A model generated the notes under the pieces. The model did not search any database. It saw nothing but the letters and a program-made list of their open reading frames with translations, and had not been told where the DNA came from. DNA of 39,939 bases, taken from assembly GCF_001647025.1 (NCBI RefSeq), contig NZ_LUKQ02000022.1:1-39939 (forward strand). The letters run 5' to 3'. Positions 8,589 to 17,877 of the stretch are shown here, one piece after another (position 1 is the stretch's first letter; each line of letters opens with the position of its first letter). This stretch comes from Endozoicomonas atrinae. GTDB taxonomy: Bacteria > Pseudomonadota > Gammaproteobacteria > Pseudomonadales > Endozoicomonadaceae. The translations under genes were made by a program, and so were the position numbers.

Positions 8589-9785
8589 TTAATGCCCAGC
8601 GGTACCAACATGATGCCCCTCCTCTGAGGGTCTTTTCTGCTGCCACCAGGCCACTAATCCAGCCATCGCTACAATAACGGGCAACATTGCCAGCAAGAGC
8701 CCAGTCCAGCCAAGCCATTGCAGAGCCATACCTGAAGTCAATGCCCCCACCGTCTGGGCGCCAAATACCATCGTGTCATTCAACCCCTGGGCCGTGTGTT
8801 TCTGCTCCGGCTGATACACAGAAGGCAACAAAGAAGTACCTGCCACAAACAGGAAGTTCCAGGCAACCCCCAGGGCAATCAGTGCCCACCAATAGTGCAT
8901 GAAACTGTTATCAATGACCCCAACCAGGACACAGCCAGCAAGAATCACCAGCCCGGAATAAATCATCCTAATATGCCCAAGGGCTTTCACCAGAAAGCCG
9001 GCAAAGAGTGAAGGGATAAACATCGCCATAATATGGCTTTGAATCACCCGCTTAGTGTCCGACAGGGAAAACTGATCCAGTTCATGCATACTGATCGGGG
9101 TAGCGGTCATAATAAAACTCATGACGCCATAACCCACTGCACCACTGGCAGCAGCAATCCAGAAGCCCGGATTTTTCAACAGTAGCCTTTTCGAACACCG
9201 GGAGCTCGAATAGCTGCGAGCATCTTCCGGATTATTTTTATAGCCAAGACCAAGTACTGCCAGAGCGCCAATAAAAAGGCCAGTCAGTAGGAGAAATGCA
9301 CCACTGAACGTATCATCCATCACATACTGACCAAAAAACACCAGCTCCGGCCCAAGCCAGGCAGAAATCAACCCCGCCGTTAATAATCTGGATGCGGCCA
9401 TCGGCATTTGCTCTTTCTCTACCGACTCCATAGCCGCAAAGCGAAACTGCTGGCAAACAGCAATCACGCCCCCCAGTAACAGAGCAGCACTGCTGAAACC
9501 GATAAAAGAATCATGTTTCAGGGCAACCATCGCCAGCAGCGCAGCAAAAGCACCCACCATCATGGCGCTCATGAATAAATGCTTACGTCCCCATTTCCGC
9601 GCCAATTGTGCCGACGGGTATACGGAACAGGCAGTACCGGCAACCAGCAGCGCTGCCGGAAGAGTAACCCATGCTGGTGAAGGGGCGATATCACGGCTGG
9701 CCAGGGCTGCAGCAAAAACCATAAGCGGTGTGCCACTCATGGCCAGCGCCTGAGCGAAAAACAGTATCCATACGTTAGCAGGCAT
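8589..9785 (-). CDS. Major facilitator superfamily transporter
   Basis: A polytopic membrane protein of 398 aa from the ATG at 9785 (an in-frame TTG at 9827 would add 14 polar residues and is less likely). About twelve hydrophobic segments are visible. After the second comes the MFS loop 2-3 signature in the form LARKWGRKHLF, with the basic residues and GR expected. The two halves are separated by a basic cytoplasmic loop (DARSYSSSRCSKRLLLKN). The family moves small solutes by proton symport or antiport; the substrate is not evident. It is convergent with the yceI-like gene and divergent from ggt. An 8-bp inverted repeat (8579-8602) overlaps its stop codon. Confidence 0.88.
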   Translation of the reverse strand: MPANVWILFFAQALAMSGTPLMVFAAALASRDIAPSPAWVTLPAALLVAGTACSVYPSAQLARKWGRKHLFMSAMMVGAFAALLAMVALKHDSFIGFSSAALLLGGVIAVCQQFRFAAMESVEKEQMPMAASRLLTAGLISAWLGPELVFFGQYVMDDTFSGAFLLLTGLFIGALAVLGLGYKNNPEDARSYSSSRCSKRLLLKNPGFWIAAASGAVGYGVMSFIMTATPISMHELDQFSLSDTKRVIQSHIMAMFIPSLFAGFLVKALGHIRMIYSGLVILAGCVLVGVIDNSFMHYWWALIALGVAWNFLFVAGTSLLPSVYQPEQKHTAQGLNDTMVFGAQTVGALTSGMALQWLGWTGLLLAMLPVIVAMAGLVAWWQQKRPSEEGHHVGTAGH

Positions 9786-10012
9786 ATATTTATTTTTTAT
9801 TCCATTTCTGACTTTATTAACTGACAAAAAAGCAAAAAAGGATATATCATTTTTATATACGCCTATAGACTTATAATTTACACGACGATAATCAGTTAAA
9901 CTTTATCCACGTTCTTTCTGCTTTTTTTTTGCGTCCTTTTATAACGCTCTGCGTCTGAATACTCAATCCATTGATTATTGTCCTGATCGCAACGAAAGAG
10001 AAAGCGAACACA

Positions 10013-11755
10013 ATGCTTAAAAGAATCTTATATTTTACTACCCTGACGTTACTCCCCTTTAGCCTGAATGCAGCCCAGGATATTAGCGACATCGCGCCAG
10101 AAGCAGGCAGTGGTTTTACAGAAAAAAATGAGATTACTGCTGAACGCTTTATGATCTCAGCAGCAAATCCACTGGCTGCAGAGGCTGGCTACAACGTATT
10201 GGCAGATGGTGGAAGTGCCATTGATGCAATGATCGCAGCCCAGACAGTACTGGGCCTCGTCGAGCCACAATCATCCGGCTTGGGCGGCGGAGCTTTTCTA
10301 GTCTACTACGATGCTAAAAGTAAAAAAATAACGACATTTGACGGTCGTGAAACCGCACCAATGACCGCCACTCCTGAGCTGTTCCAGGACAAGGAAGGCA
10401 AACCACTGGCTTTTTTCGAGGCCGTAGTCGGTGGTCGCTCTGTAGCTACACCCAGTGTTGTGAAATTAATGGGTGACCTGCACACCCGCTATGGCAATAA
10501 GCCATGGTCAGATTTACTGCAACCAGCAAAACATATTGCTGAGCAGGGGTTCGCCGTATCACCACGACTGGCCAGCCTGATTCAGTGGGATCAGAAGCGA
10601 TTGAAAAGCAATCCAGATACGTTCAGGTACTTTTTTAACAGCCATGGGCACCCCCTGAAGGCAGGAGATATTATCAAGAACCCTGATTATGCCAGAACAC
10701 TGGATATACTTGGAAAACAGGGAGCCAATGCCTTTTATAAAGGAGAAATTGCCACAGGTATCGCCACAAAAGTTCAGAATGCCAAAGGCAACCCGGGCTT
10801 ACTGTCAAAAGAGGACTTTTTGAATTACCGCATTAAAGAGCGACCACCCACCTGTGCAGCTTACCTGGAGTATGATGTGTGTGGTATGGGACCACCCAGC
10901 TCAGGTATGCTCACTATTGGGCAGATCCTCGGAATGGTTGAATATGCCGGTATCGATGAACTGGAAAAAGAGAGTGCTGAAGCCTGGCAGGTCATTGGCG
11001 ATGCCACCCGTCTGGCCTTTGCTGACCGCAATCGCTATATCGCAGACATCGACTTTGTTGAAATACCTGAAGGGTTGCTGAACAAAAACTACCTGACCAA
11101 GCGAGCTAAATTGATCCAGCAGGGTGTAGCCCTGTCAACCGTCACTGCCGGAGAGCCCCTCTGGGAAAATGCGGTGGCACAGGCAGATGATCAGTCCCTT
11201 GAACTGCCATCCACGACCCATCTATCGATCGTGGACCAGGACGGTAATATCGTTTCCATGACCAGCAGTATTGAGAATGGCTTTGGCTCTCGATTGATGA
11301 GTCATGGCTTTCTTCTGAATAACCAGCTGACTGACTTTTCTTTTATCAGCGAAAAAAATGGCAAACCCATTGCCAATCGTGTAGAGCCAGGAAAACGACC
11401 ACGATCGTCCATGTCCCCTATTATTGTGATGAAAGATGATCAACCTTACCTGGTGATCGGTTCCCCTGGTGGTGCAAGAATTATCAACTATGTTGCCAAT
11501 ACACTGATCCGACATATTGACTGGGGCATACCCCTGCAGGCAGCAATCAACTCACCCAACCTGCAGAGTCGAAGCGGTATTTATGAGCTGGAAGCCGGTA
11601 CCAGCGCGGAGAAGCTGAAAGAGCCGCTGAAAAAAATGGGCTATACCGTCAAAGTAATGGATTTAAATTCCGGTATACAGGCAATTCATTTCAGGAACGG
11701 AAAACTGGTTGGTGCTTCTGACCCCCGTCGTGAAGGTACTTCCATGGGTAACTAA
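10013..11755 (+). CDS. ggt: Gamma-glutamyltransferase, periplasmic
   Basis: This enzyme hydrolyses or transfers the gamma-glutamyl group of glutathione in the periplasm. The precursor self-cleaves into large and small subunits before a threonine that becomes the N-terminal nucleophile. That threonine is the first Thr of STTHLSIVDQDGN (T401). Other family blocks are present: SSGLGGGAFLVYYD, FDGRETAP, FADRNRYIAD, PGKRPRSSMSPIIV and GSPGGARI. I chose the ATG at 10013 because it gives a normal signal peptide (MLKRILYFTTLTLLPFSLNAAQD); an ATG at 9971 would bury it behind 14 residues. It is followed by its own terminator and then by a glutathione synthetase gene in the same direction, pointing to a glutathione role. 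Confidence 0.96.
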   Translation: MLKRILYFTTLTLLPFSLNAAQDISDIAPEAGSGFTEKNEITAERFMISAANPLAAEAGYNVLADGGSAIDAMIAAQTVLGLVEPQSSGLGGGAFLVYYDAKSKKITTFDGRETAPMTATPELFQDKEGKPLAFFEAVVGGRSVATPSVVKLMGDLHTRYGNKPWSDLLQPAKHIAEQGFAVSPRLASLIQWDQKRLKSNPDTFRYFFNSHGHPLKAGDIIKNPDYARTLDILGKQGANAFYKGEIATGIATKVQNAKGNPGLLSKEDFLNYRIKERPPTCAAYLEYDVCGMGPPSSGMLTIGQILGMVEYAGIDELEKESAEAWQVIGDATRLAFADRNRYIADIDFVEIPEGLLNKNYLTKRAKLIQQGVALSTVTAGEPLWENAVAQADDQSLELPSTTHLSIVDQDGNIVSMTSSIENGFGSRLMSHGFLLNNQLTDFSFISEKNGKPIANRVEPGKRPRSSMSPIIVMKDDQPYLVIGSPGGARIINYVANTLIRHIDWGIPLQAAINSPNLQSRSGIYELEAGTSAEKLKEPLKKMGYTVKVMDLNSGIQAIHFRNGKLVGASDPRREGTSMGN

Positions 11756-11763
11756 AAGGCTCA

Positions 11764-11787
11764 AGGCAGGCTATCCTGCCTCTTTTG
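11764..11787 (+). terminator. Terminator after ggt
   Basis: A 7-bp stem AGGCAGG/CCTGCCT with a 4-base loop (CTAT) at 11764-11781 is followed by CTTTTG. It begins 9 bases after the ggt stop codon. Confidence 0.7.
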
Positions 11788-11872
11788 CATCTTTTCCTGT
11801 CCGTACCCATCTTTATTTATAAACTGATATTAACTCGGTATGAACCCGGTTCTGTTTACTGAGGATTTCCTG

Positions 11873-13312
11873 ATGAACAACACACAAATCGCCTATGCCA
11901 TTCAAGATGCTGTTGAGTGGTCACTGATGCATGGTATGGCATTAAAAACAACAAAGGATTCTGCACGACACTGTGCCTTCAGTTTTGCCCCCACCCTGAT
12001 ACAGCGTGAACGTTTTGAACTATTAAAATCGATTGTACCGCTGATGGGTAAACTGATTCACGGTGTCTCGGAAGATCATGAGTATCTCATCGAGGCTATT
12101 GAACCTCTGTGCAGCGGTGATGCCTTTTTTGCCAGTCTTCTGGAGCTTCATCAGAGCATCCACAACAGTGCTGAACCAGCCAGACGTCTCCCCATGCTGC
12201 TGATGAGAACGGACTTTATGGATGATGCTGAGTTTGGCCCGAAACTCATCGAGTTTAATGGCATCGCCGCCGGCATGGGTCCTTTTGGCCAACGTGCCCA
12301 TGAGCTGCATCATTATCTGCAGTACCAGTGGCCTGCAGCCTTTAAATCCTGGTCTGAGGCAGATGATCTTGAACTGGTTCCAAATCATTGTATTGAAAAC
12401 CTGGCCAAAGGTATTGCCGGGGCAGCAACGATGGTACGTTCACAATCCAGTGAACATGGCCAGCCGCTGTTTCTAATGGTTGTACAGCCCGATGAAGATA
12501 ATGTCTATGATCAGCACCTGCTGGAAGAAGCAATTCAAAAAGAAGGCGTCAAAACCGTTCGTCGTACATTCCGCCAGCTCTACGACCAGCTATCTTCCGG
12601 AGAAGAGAATCGTCTGCTACTTGAAGGGCTTGGCGGTGTCGATGCCATCTACCTGCGAGCAGGTTATCAACACTGTGACTATGTAGCCCATGATCTGGAT
12701 GGTGTCCGCTGTTGTTCTGAGCTGGGCAGGATTCGCACTCTTATTGAGCAGCACCGGGTCGCAGTGAATGCTACTGTCAGCCAGCAGCTGGCCACTAGTA
12801 AGCGGGTACAAATGCTGCTCTCTGCCATGAGCGAAGAGCAACTCACCCGATTTGGCCTGACACTGGAAGAGGCACACCGGGTCAAACCATTCCTGGGAGA
12901 GATGCGGCCGGTGGATGAACAGTCAGCCCTCTGGTTTGCCAGACAAAACCCGAATGACTGGGTACTTAAAAACCAGGGAGAAGGTGGCGGTCACTGTGTT
13001 TTTGACCACGATATCCTGCCTCGCCTGAGCAATCTCAAGCCTGAAGAGTATTCGGCCTGGTCACTGATGCGTCGTCTGCATCCACGACACCGCTCCTGTG
13101 AAGCACTGGTGGTTCGAAACGGAGAAGCAAAACCGGTAGATAATCTGATCAGTGAGATTGGCATGTTCACCCTGCATCTGGATGGCCACTCACTGACCAG
13201 CGACCTTGGGTATGCCGGTTACCTGATTCGCAGCAAACCCGCAACAGCCTCTGAAGGTGGGGTCCATAGCGGCCAGGGGGCGGTTGACTCACTGGCTTGT
13301 AGAAGCAGTTAA
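11873..13312 (+). CDS. Eukaryote-type glutathione synthetase
   Basis: It joins gamma-glutamylcysteine and glycine using ATP. The protein (479 aa; human enzyme 474 aa) matches the eukaryotic GSS family, not bacterial GshB of about 315 aa. By comparison with the human enzyme from memory, key residues are kept: R112 in LLMRTDFM (human R125), E127 and N129 in LIEFNGIA (E144, N146), the Arg of IYLRAGY (R267), the Lys of TSKRVQ (K305), and Lys and Glu of VLKNQGEGGG (K364, E368). The C-terminal substrate lid reads LIRSKPATASEGGVHSGQG. The Arg of the human PQREGGG loop is Gly here. The ATG at 11873 has GAGGA seven bases upstream; an ATG at 11840 lacks one. No gshA is in the window. It follows ggt in the same direction. 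Confidence 0.9.
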   Translation: MNNTQIAYAIQDAVEWSLMHGMALKTTKDSARHCAFSFAPTLIQRERFELLKSIVPLMGKLIHGVSEDHEYLIEAIEPLCSGDAFFASLLELHQSIHNSAEPARRLPMLLMRTDFMDDAEFGPKLIEFNGIAAGMGPFGQRAHELHHYLQYQWPAAFKSWSEADDLELVPNHCIENLAKGIAGAATMVRSQSSEHGQPLFLMVVQPDEDNVYDQHLLEEAIQKEGVKTVRRTFRQLYDQLSSGEENRLLLEGLGGVDAIYLRAGYQHCDYVAHDLDGVRCCSELGRIRTLIEQHRVAVNATVSQQLATSKRVQMLLSAMSEEQLTRFGLTLEEAHRVKPFLGEMRPVDEQSALWFARQNPNDWVLKNQGEGGGHCVFDHDILPRLSNLKPEEYSAWSLMRRLHPRHRSCEALVVRNGEAKPVDNLISEIGMFTLHLDGHSLTSDLGYAGYLIRSKPATASEGGVHSGQGAVDSLACRSS

Positions 13313-13335
13313 CCAGTGAAATCAAATTTCCAGAG

Positions 13336-13557
13336 TAATACCAATTCCATTTTCTAAATGTTATAGCGAGCAAGTCATTTTGGACAGCTGGGCAAGGCAG
13401 AATGGCGAGTAACAGCCTAGGGGGTGTTACTAACTGGCCATTCAACCAGTTGGTAACGCCCCTAGCTACTTGTGCCCTTGGGTATTGTGAGGAGTTCCAA
13501 CGAAGATCCAGCGGTTCAAAATAGCTGTGCAGTTTATATTTAGAAGGTGGAACTGGC
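13336..13557. mobile_element. MITE-like element 1 with IS630-type ends
   Basis: A non-coding element between the convergent glutathione synthetase gene and yhdP. Its left end (13336-13357) matches the IS630 terminal repeat at 191-212 in 19 of 22 positions. Its right end (13540-13557) is an imperfect inverted copy (AGAAGGTGGAACTGGCAT, all changes transitions). Inside is a long palindrome: arms 13417-13437 and 13446-13465, about 20 bp each with few mismatches, and an 8-base loop. This fills most of the 379-base gap without genes. Confidence 0.65.
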
Positions 13558-13691
13558 ATGAGTAGACAGCCACTCTACTGCGTTACAACGGTTATTCACA
13601 AAGCATAGAGCACATGAAGAAAGGGAAAACCTTTCCTCTGTCCCCTCTGCTTTAATATGCTGTGGGTAAAATGCCAGCATCTATCCTCAGG

Positions 13692-16600
13692 TTACTTTTT
13701 CGGCTTATTCGAGAACAGCTTATCCAGGGTCATTTTAGGATCATCAAAAGAACCATGAATCCGGTAACGAATACTGGCCAGCTGATCCACCTGTTTGCCC
13801 ACCAGCTTATCCGCAATATAAATAATACCCGCCACCTGAGGAGCAGTTCCCAGAAGCACGCTAAGAATTGGTAGATTGGATGACACGGGCAGGGTAACCA
13901 CCAGACTCAGATCCAGCTGCTCGGTGTTAGTATCTATACTCCCATCCAGCTTGAAGTCGGAAGATGGCCCTTCGATCACCATTGGCGAATTGAACGTAAT
14001 CACGCCCCTGTTAAAGTTCAGGCTACCCTTGATCTGATCAAAGCTGATACCGGACGAGTAGAGATCTGAAAAGTCCAGTTTCATCCTTCTCGCCAGTGCT
14101 TCAGTATTAAAAATACCAAATAGCTTAAGCGCTCCCGATGAACCACTATCGACTTTGCGCAACCGCCCCTTCTTCAGCAGCAAATCAATCCGGCCTTTCA
14201 TGGTCGCAACCGAGCCACCCAGAGGAGATCCATCCCAGTTCAGGCTGGCATCAAAGCGGCTATCCTTTGCCTCAAGAAAACCTGAAAAACCGAGAGCTTT
14301 CTGTAACTCTCTGATCCCCGTTCCCTTAAGTCCTCCCTGAACCCAGCTGCGCTGTTCTCCTTCCATCTGCACCCAGTCTGCCAGACCATTCAATGACATG
14401 CCCGATAGTTCACCGGTTATATTATCGATCTTGACACCGTTGGGCGCATGACGAAGTTTAAAACCTATGCTTGCTGGTGTTCGGCTGCCAATCCGAATAT
14501 GACTGATTTTCACATCGAGATTGGGCAGCGTTGCCGGATTGATATCCTCCAGACTGTCTTCAGCCTCTGAAGAACCGTCTTTGGGCGAAACTTCAGAAGA
14601 AGGCTCTGGCAGGTGTACATGGTCAATATTCAGTGTCCATGGTGCAGTTCGTTGCTCAGGAATCCATAAATTGCCTTTCAGTGTCTGCCCATCAACGGCC
14701 AGCTTCATCCCTTTTCTGTCAGACTCTGCTCCCTCCTTCTGGACTGCCTGCTGAAGAGAAACAGCAATATTCGGCCAGAGATAATCCCCATAGGTCAGTG
14801 AGCCTATGCGAACACTGTCAAGCTCTATACGTGAGGCCAATTGCTGCTCACCTGGCTTACCGGGCTGCCCTTCAAAGCGCGCCTTCCAAGGACCAAGATC
14901 CAGCTCTGGTAAGGTACCAGTCACAAGAAACTGATTCCCTGAAGGCCACTCAGCAGACAATCGATCAGGGTGAGAAGCATCACCCCCCAGGGTAATAAGG
15001 GCAGACTCAGGTGAAAACTCTGGAGTCATTCTCATGTCCAGTCTTCCCAGCTTCTCCAGAGCCACACTCAACAACTCGTGTTCTTCTTTTTTCTTCAGAG
15101 TAAGCTCCAGAGGGAGTGGTGTATCCGCTGCTTTACCTACGGGAGCTGGCAGCTCAACTTCAACGCCAAGCAGTTCACTGTTAACCCTGAGTTCAGTGTT
15201 ATTTTCCACCAGTCCCAGGGATAAACTGGCGTGATAATCCGTTTCCCCCTCCAGCAAACTGAGCCAATCCAGCTTCAACCAGTCCTGAAGTGAAGACACA
15301 GAGATTCTTCCTGACCAGTCTATATCGGTCGAAATGGGTTGTTGATTCTGTACAGTGGAGCGTATTCGGAAATGAGCCGGCTGATCAAACAGCTGACCAG
15401 ATAGCTGTCGTGCAGTAAGTCCTCGGTCAGTGCTGTATGAAAGATCCCCCGCAATGCCTTTTGCTTCAACCCCCACCTCAGGAATCGCGAATGTAAATGA
15501 TTGCACAGCAGCACGGACATCCACTTCAGAACTGTCCAGGTCATCAAGAGGCAGCGTCAAATTAAGTCCGGCATCCAGTTGCCCCTGCAATTGCCATTTC
15601 TTTGCTTCGCCTTCCATCCAGTCATTAATGGGAGTCCGGGTCAGGAAGTGTTTCAGAGTCTCACCACTGGCATTCAGGTGACTACTGATCCTGAGTATCG
15701 ATTCCCCTTCCAGTGGCACTCGCGCCACAATATCATCCAGCTTTCCACCCGCTGACTCTGCACTTTGACCAAGTACCTCCACCCGGTCATCGTTGACATA
15801 AACCTGCCCGGCCAGGCCGGTAATCACAGGCCAGTCGGGTGCATAGTCCAGCTCTCCATTCTGGATATCAAAAAACAGTCCCCAGCGGGAATCCTGGGGA
15901 CCGATATCTCCATCCTCATCACCAACAAGCGCACCGTTATAAATAAACCCGCCCCCGGAAATATCCGCTTTGCGAATAGCGGTATCGAGCCAGTGAACCA
16001 GCTCACTGTCCATCGGCATAAAGGCTGGAAGGTACTTGCCCGTATATCGGGCATCACCGTTGCTCATCCCAACCGTCAATGCCATATCGAGGGTATCGCC
16101 TTCATGCCATTTCAATGGGATATCAAGCCTCAGCTTGCCTTTCAGGCTGCCTTCAGGCCCAACCAGCGCAAGGTCATCCGACTTCAAAATATAAAAGTCA
16201 TCGATAACATCCCAGTAAAGGCGTGCTTTGGCAGTATCAAATGTCCAGGTCTCCCGGAACAGCTTGGGAAATCCCAACTGAAAGTTCCGGGTATCCAGAT
16301 CAAGATAGCCCCGCAGAAGGTTCATCCTTAGCTGGCCACTGACATTCCCCCCTGAAGGCGCGCCCTGCCAGGCATCAACAGAAACATTGTCGAGCCGGGC
16401 GCTCAAGTCAAAATCAAAAGGTTTGCGAGACGGATAAAAGCGGATGGCCAGGTCATTCAGCTGCCCAGTGGGATTCAGGGTATTAACCAGACCTGCTACT
16501 GATTCCGGGAGCGTATCAGTATCCAGTACCCAGCGTTTGAGTAGATCCAGATCCAGATTTTCAGTAGCCACGGTTACTGTATATTCTTCAGTTCGACCTC

Positions 16601-17585
16601 CGGTCAGATACCAGCTGTTTTCCCATTGATAAACAATCCCGTTATGCAGGCGGTTTTCCAGCTTGAGTTCATTCAGCCAGATCTGCCAGCTGGACTCACG
16701 CTCTCCCTGCATGAATAGATGGGTCTGTCCGGAAAGGTGGTTCAAAGCTCCAGAGTTATCCAGATAGGTAACATCGGGAGAACCTACCTCTCCCTGAACC
16801 TGCCAGACCCCGTGATCATATCGCCATCGAGTATCTAACTGTACCAGCGCCATCAGCACATCATCATAACAGCCAGACCACAGAGCACAGAGCTGCTCAG
16901 CATTAAGATCGCTGGCTACGGCCATTCCCTGCCACTGCGAAAACTGACCACGACTGGCTATCCCAGATCCATCGATTTCAAGATAGCCAGCACCTACCTC
17001 AAGGCGGGCTGACAAATCTTTCTGATCACCATCCGTCACTACTGTTAAATGCTGGCCATTAATATCGCTGCTCTCACCATTGGCTTTTCGCAGATTCAGA
17101 CGGATGTTGCGAATATCAACCATCTTTTGCAGGGCAAGCCATTCCAGTGCAGATCCTTTACGATAATCAGGAGCGTTTAATGATGACCCGGCAACCTGCT
17201 GAATACCTGATAGCGCCCACTGAGCACCATCTCCCTGAACCAGGTCAATATTCACACCACTGATTTCCAGTGAAGAAAATACGGGCCTCCAGTGTAATAA
17301 TGAAGCCCTCAGGCTCAGTTCCATATCCAGCTGTGTGATACTGAACCCAGTCACATCGGCATCTTTTCCCTTAAGCGTTAACCCTCGCAGTGATAACCAT
17401 GGCTCGCCATCATTCCATTTGGCAGACATGGACTCAATTTGCAGGTCAGCATTTAAGCGGTCGCTGAGAAAACGTGAAAGTTCAGGCTGCAGAACAGGTA
17501 AGGCACTGAACATCAGCCACCCGAACCCCATCAGAATGACCAGAATGGTTAACCCTGTAAGCAGGAGCCGCCAGCTCCATTTCAT
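13692..17585 (-). CDS. yhdP: YhdP family AsmA-like protein (phospholipid transport to outer membrane)
   Basis: YhdP is a very long, inner-membrane-anchored bridge-like protein of the AsmA/TamB/YhdP group. It helps move phospholipids to the outer membrane and controls its permeability. From the ATG at 17585 the protein has 1297 aa (E. coli about 1266). One N-terminal membrane segment (WRLLLTGLTILVILMGFGWLMFSALP) precedes a long beta-rich periplasmic part with many short strands and an AsmA-like C-terminus (GVITFNSPMVIEGPSSDFKLDGSIDTNTEQLDLSLVVTLPV). The frame stays open upstream to a TTG at 17690; those 35 residues lie before the membrane anchor and have no ribosome site. It follows rng in the cell-shape cluster, the usual order. 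No frameshift was seen. Confidence 0.93.
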   Translation of the reverse strand: MKWSWRLLLTGLTILVILMGFGWLMFSALPVLQPELSRFLSDRLNADLQIESMSAKWNDGEPWLSLRGLTLKGKDADVTGFSITQLDMELSLRASLLHWRPVFSSLEISGVNIDLVQGDGAQWALSGIQQVAGSSLNAPDYRKGSALEWLALQKMVDIRNIRLNLRKANGESSDINGQHLTVVTDGDQKDLSARLEVGAGYLEIDGSGIASRGQFSQWQGMAVASDLNAEQLCALWSGCYDDVLMALVQLDTRWRYDHGVWQVQGEVGSPDVTYLDNSGALNHLSGQTHLFMQGERESSWQIWLNELKLENRLHNGIVYQWENSWYLTGGRTEEYTVTVATENLDLDLLKRWVLDTDTLPESVAGLVNTLNPTGQLNDLAIRFYPSRKPFDFDLSARLDNVSVDAWQGAPSGGNVSGQLRMNLLRGYLDLDTRNFQLGFPKLFRETWTFDTAKARLYWDVIDDFYILKSDDLALVGPEGSLKGKLRLDIPLKWHEGDTLDMALTVGMSNGDARYTGKYLPAFMPMDSELVHWLDTAIRKADISGGGFIYNGALVGDEDGDIGPQDSRWGLFFDIQNGELDYAPDWPVITGLAGQVYVNDDRVEVLGQSAESAGGKLDDIVARVPLEGESILRISSHLNASGETLKHFLTRTPINDWMEGEAKKWQLQGQLDAGLNLTLPLDDLDSSEVDVRAAVQSFTFAIPEVGVEAKGIAGDLSYSTDRGLTARQLSGQLFDQPAHFRIRSTVQNQQPISTDIDWSGRISVSSLQDWLKLDWLSLLEGETDYHASLSLGLVENNTELRVNSELLGVEVELPAPVGKAADTPLPLELTLKKKEEHELLSVALEKLGRLDMRMTPEFSPESALITLGGDASHPDRLSAEWPSGNQFLVTGTLPELDLGPWKARFEGQPGKPGEQQLASRIELDSVRIGSLTYGDYLWPNIAVSLQQAVQKEGAESDRKGMKLAVDGQTLKGNLWIPEQRTAPWTLNIDHVHLPEPSSEVSPKDGSSEAEDSLEDINPATLPNLDVKISHIRIGSRTPASIGFKLRHAPNGVKIDNITGELSGMSLNGLADWVQMEGEQRSWVQGGLKGTGIRELQKALGFSGFLEAKDSRFDASLNWDGSPLGGSVATMKGRIDLLLKKGRLRKVDSGSSGALKLFGIFNTEALARRMKLDFSDLYSSGISFDQIKGSLNFNRGVITFNSPMVIEGPSSDFKLDGSIDTNTEQLDLSLVVTLPVSSNLPILSVLLGTAPQVAGIIYIADKLVGKQVDQLASIRYRIHGSFDDPKMTLDKLFSNKPKK

Positions 17586-17763
17586 CAAACTATTAAGCAG
17601 ACAGAGAGCACCAGATGGCACCTTTTCACCATCGGCCCCCTGCATGCACGGAGTAGTCCGCTTGAGGCTGTTTACAATCCGCTTCAACAACCGTGTTCCC
17701 GCCCTGATAAAACATTAGCCATACCCATAATAGAACTGGCATATAACACAAGTGATAATCAAT

Positions 17764-17809
17764 GAAATACCAGTTTCAAGAAAGGCTGTTTCAAAATGAA
17801 TGGTATTTC
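17764..17809. repeat. Small palindromic element between rng and yhdP
   Basis: Perfect 9-bp arms GAAATACCA (17764-17772) and TGGTATTTC (17801-17809) enclose 28 bases. The ATACCA end recalls the IS630-type terminal repeat, but the rest does not match, so I leave the family open. Confidence 0.4.
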
Positions 17810-17819
17810 AAAAATGGAA

Positions 17820-17853
17820 ATGCGGTTTCCCACTCTCAAATGAAAAACCGCAT
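17820..17853 (-). terminator. Possible terminator or stem-loop after rng
   Basis: A 9-bp perfect stem ATGCGGTTT/AAACCGCAT (17820-17828 and 17845-17853) with a 16-base loop lies 25 bases after the rng stop codon. On the minus strand it is followed by TTCCATTTTTG, a broken T-run. It may reduce read-through into yhdP. Confidence 0.5.
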
Positions 17854-17877
17854 CTACAAAAACAGTAAAAGAACCGA

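Noticed and set aside
8579-8602. Inverted repeat CCGCTGGG/CCCAGCGG overlapping the MFS stop codon
   Set aside because: Considered as a terminator, but it spans coding sequence and has no T-run; too little to call.
13336-13557. CRISPR-like or attachment-site reading of the long palindrome
   Set aside because: There is only one palindrome, no repeated spacers and no integrase; its ends match the IS630 terminal repeat instead.
13619-13635. GAAAGG/CCTTTC hairpin after yhdP
   Set aside because: Short stem with no clear T-run on the minus strand; not convincing as the yhdP terminator.
15765-16331. 188-codon open frame on the plus strand
   Set aside because: Antisense to yhdP, no recognisable domain or ribosome site.
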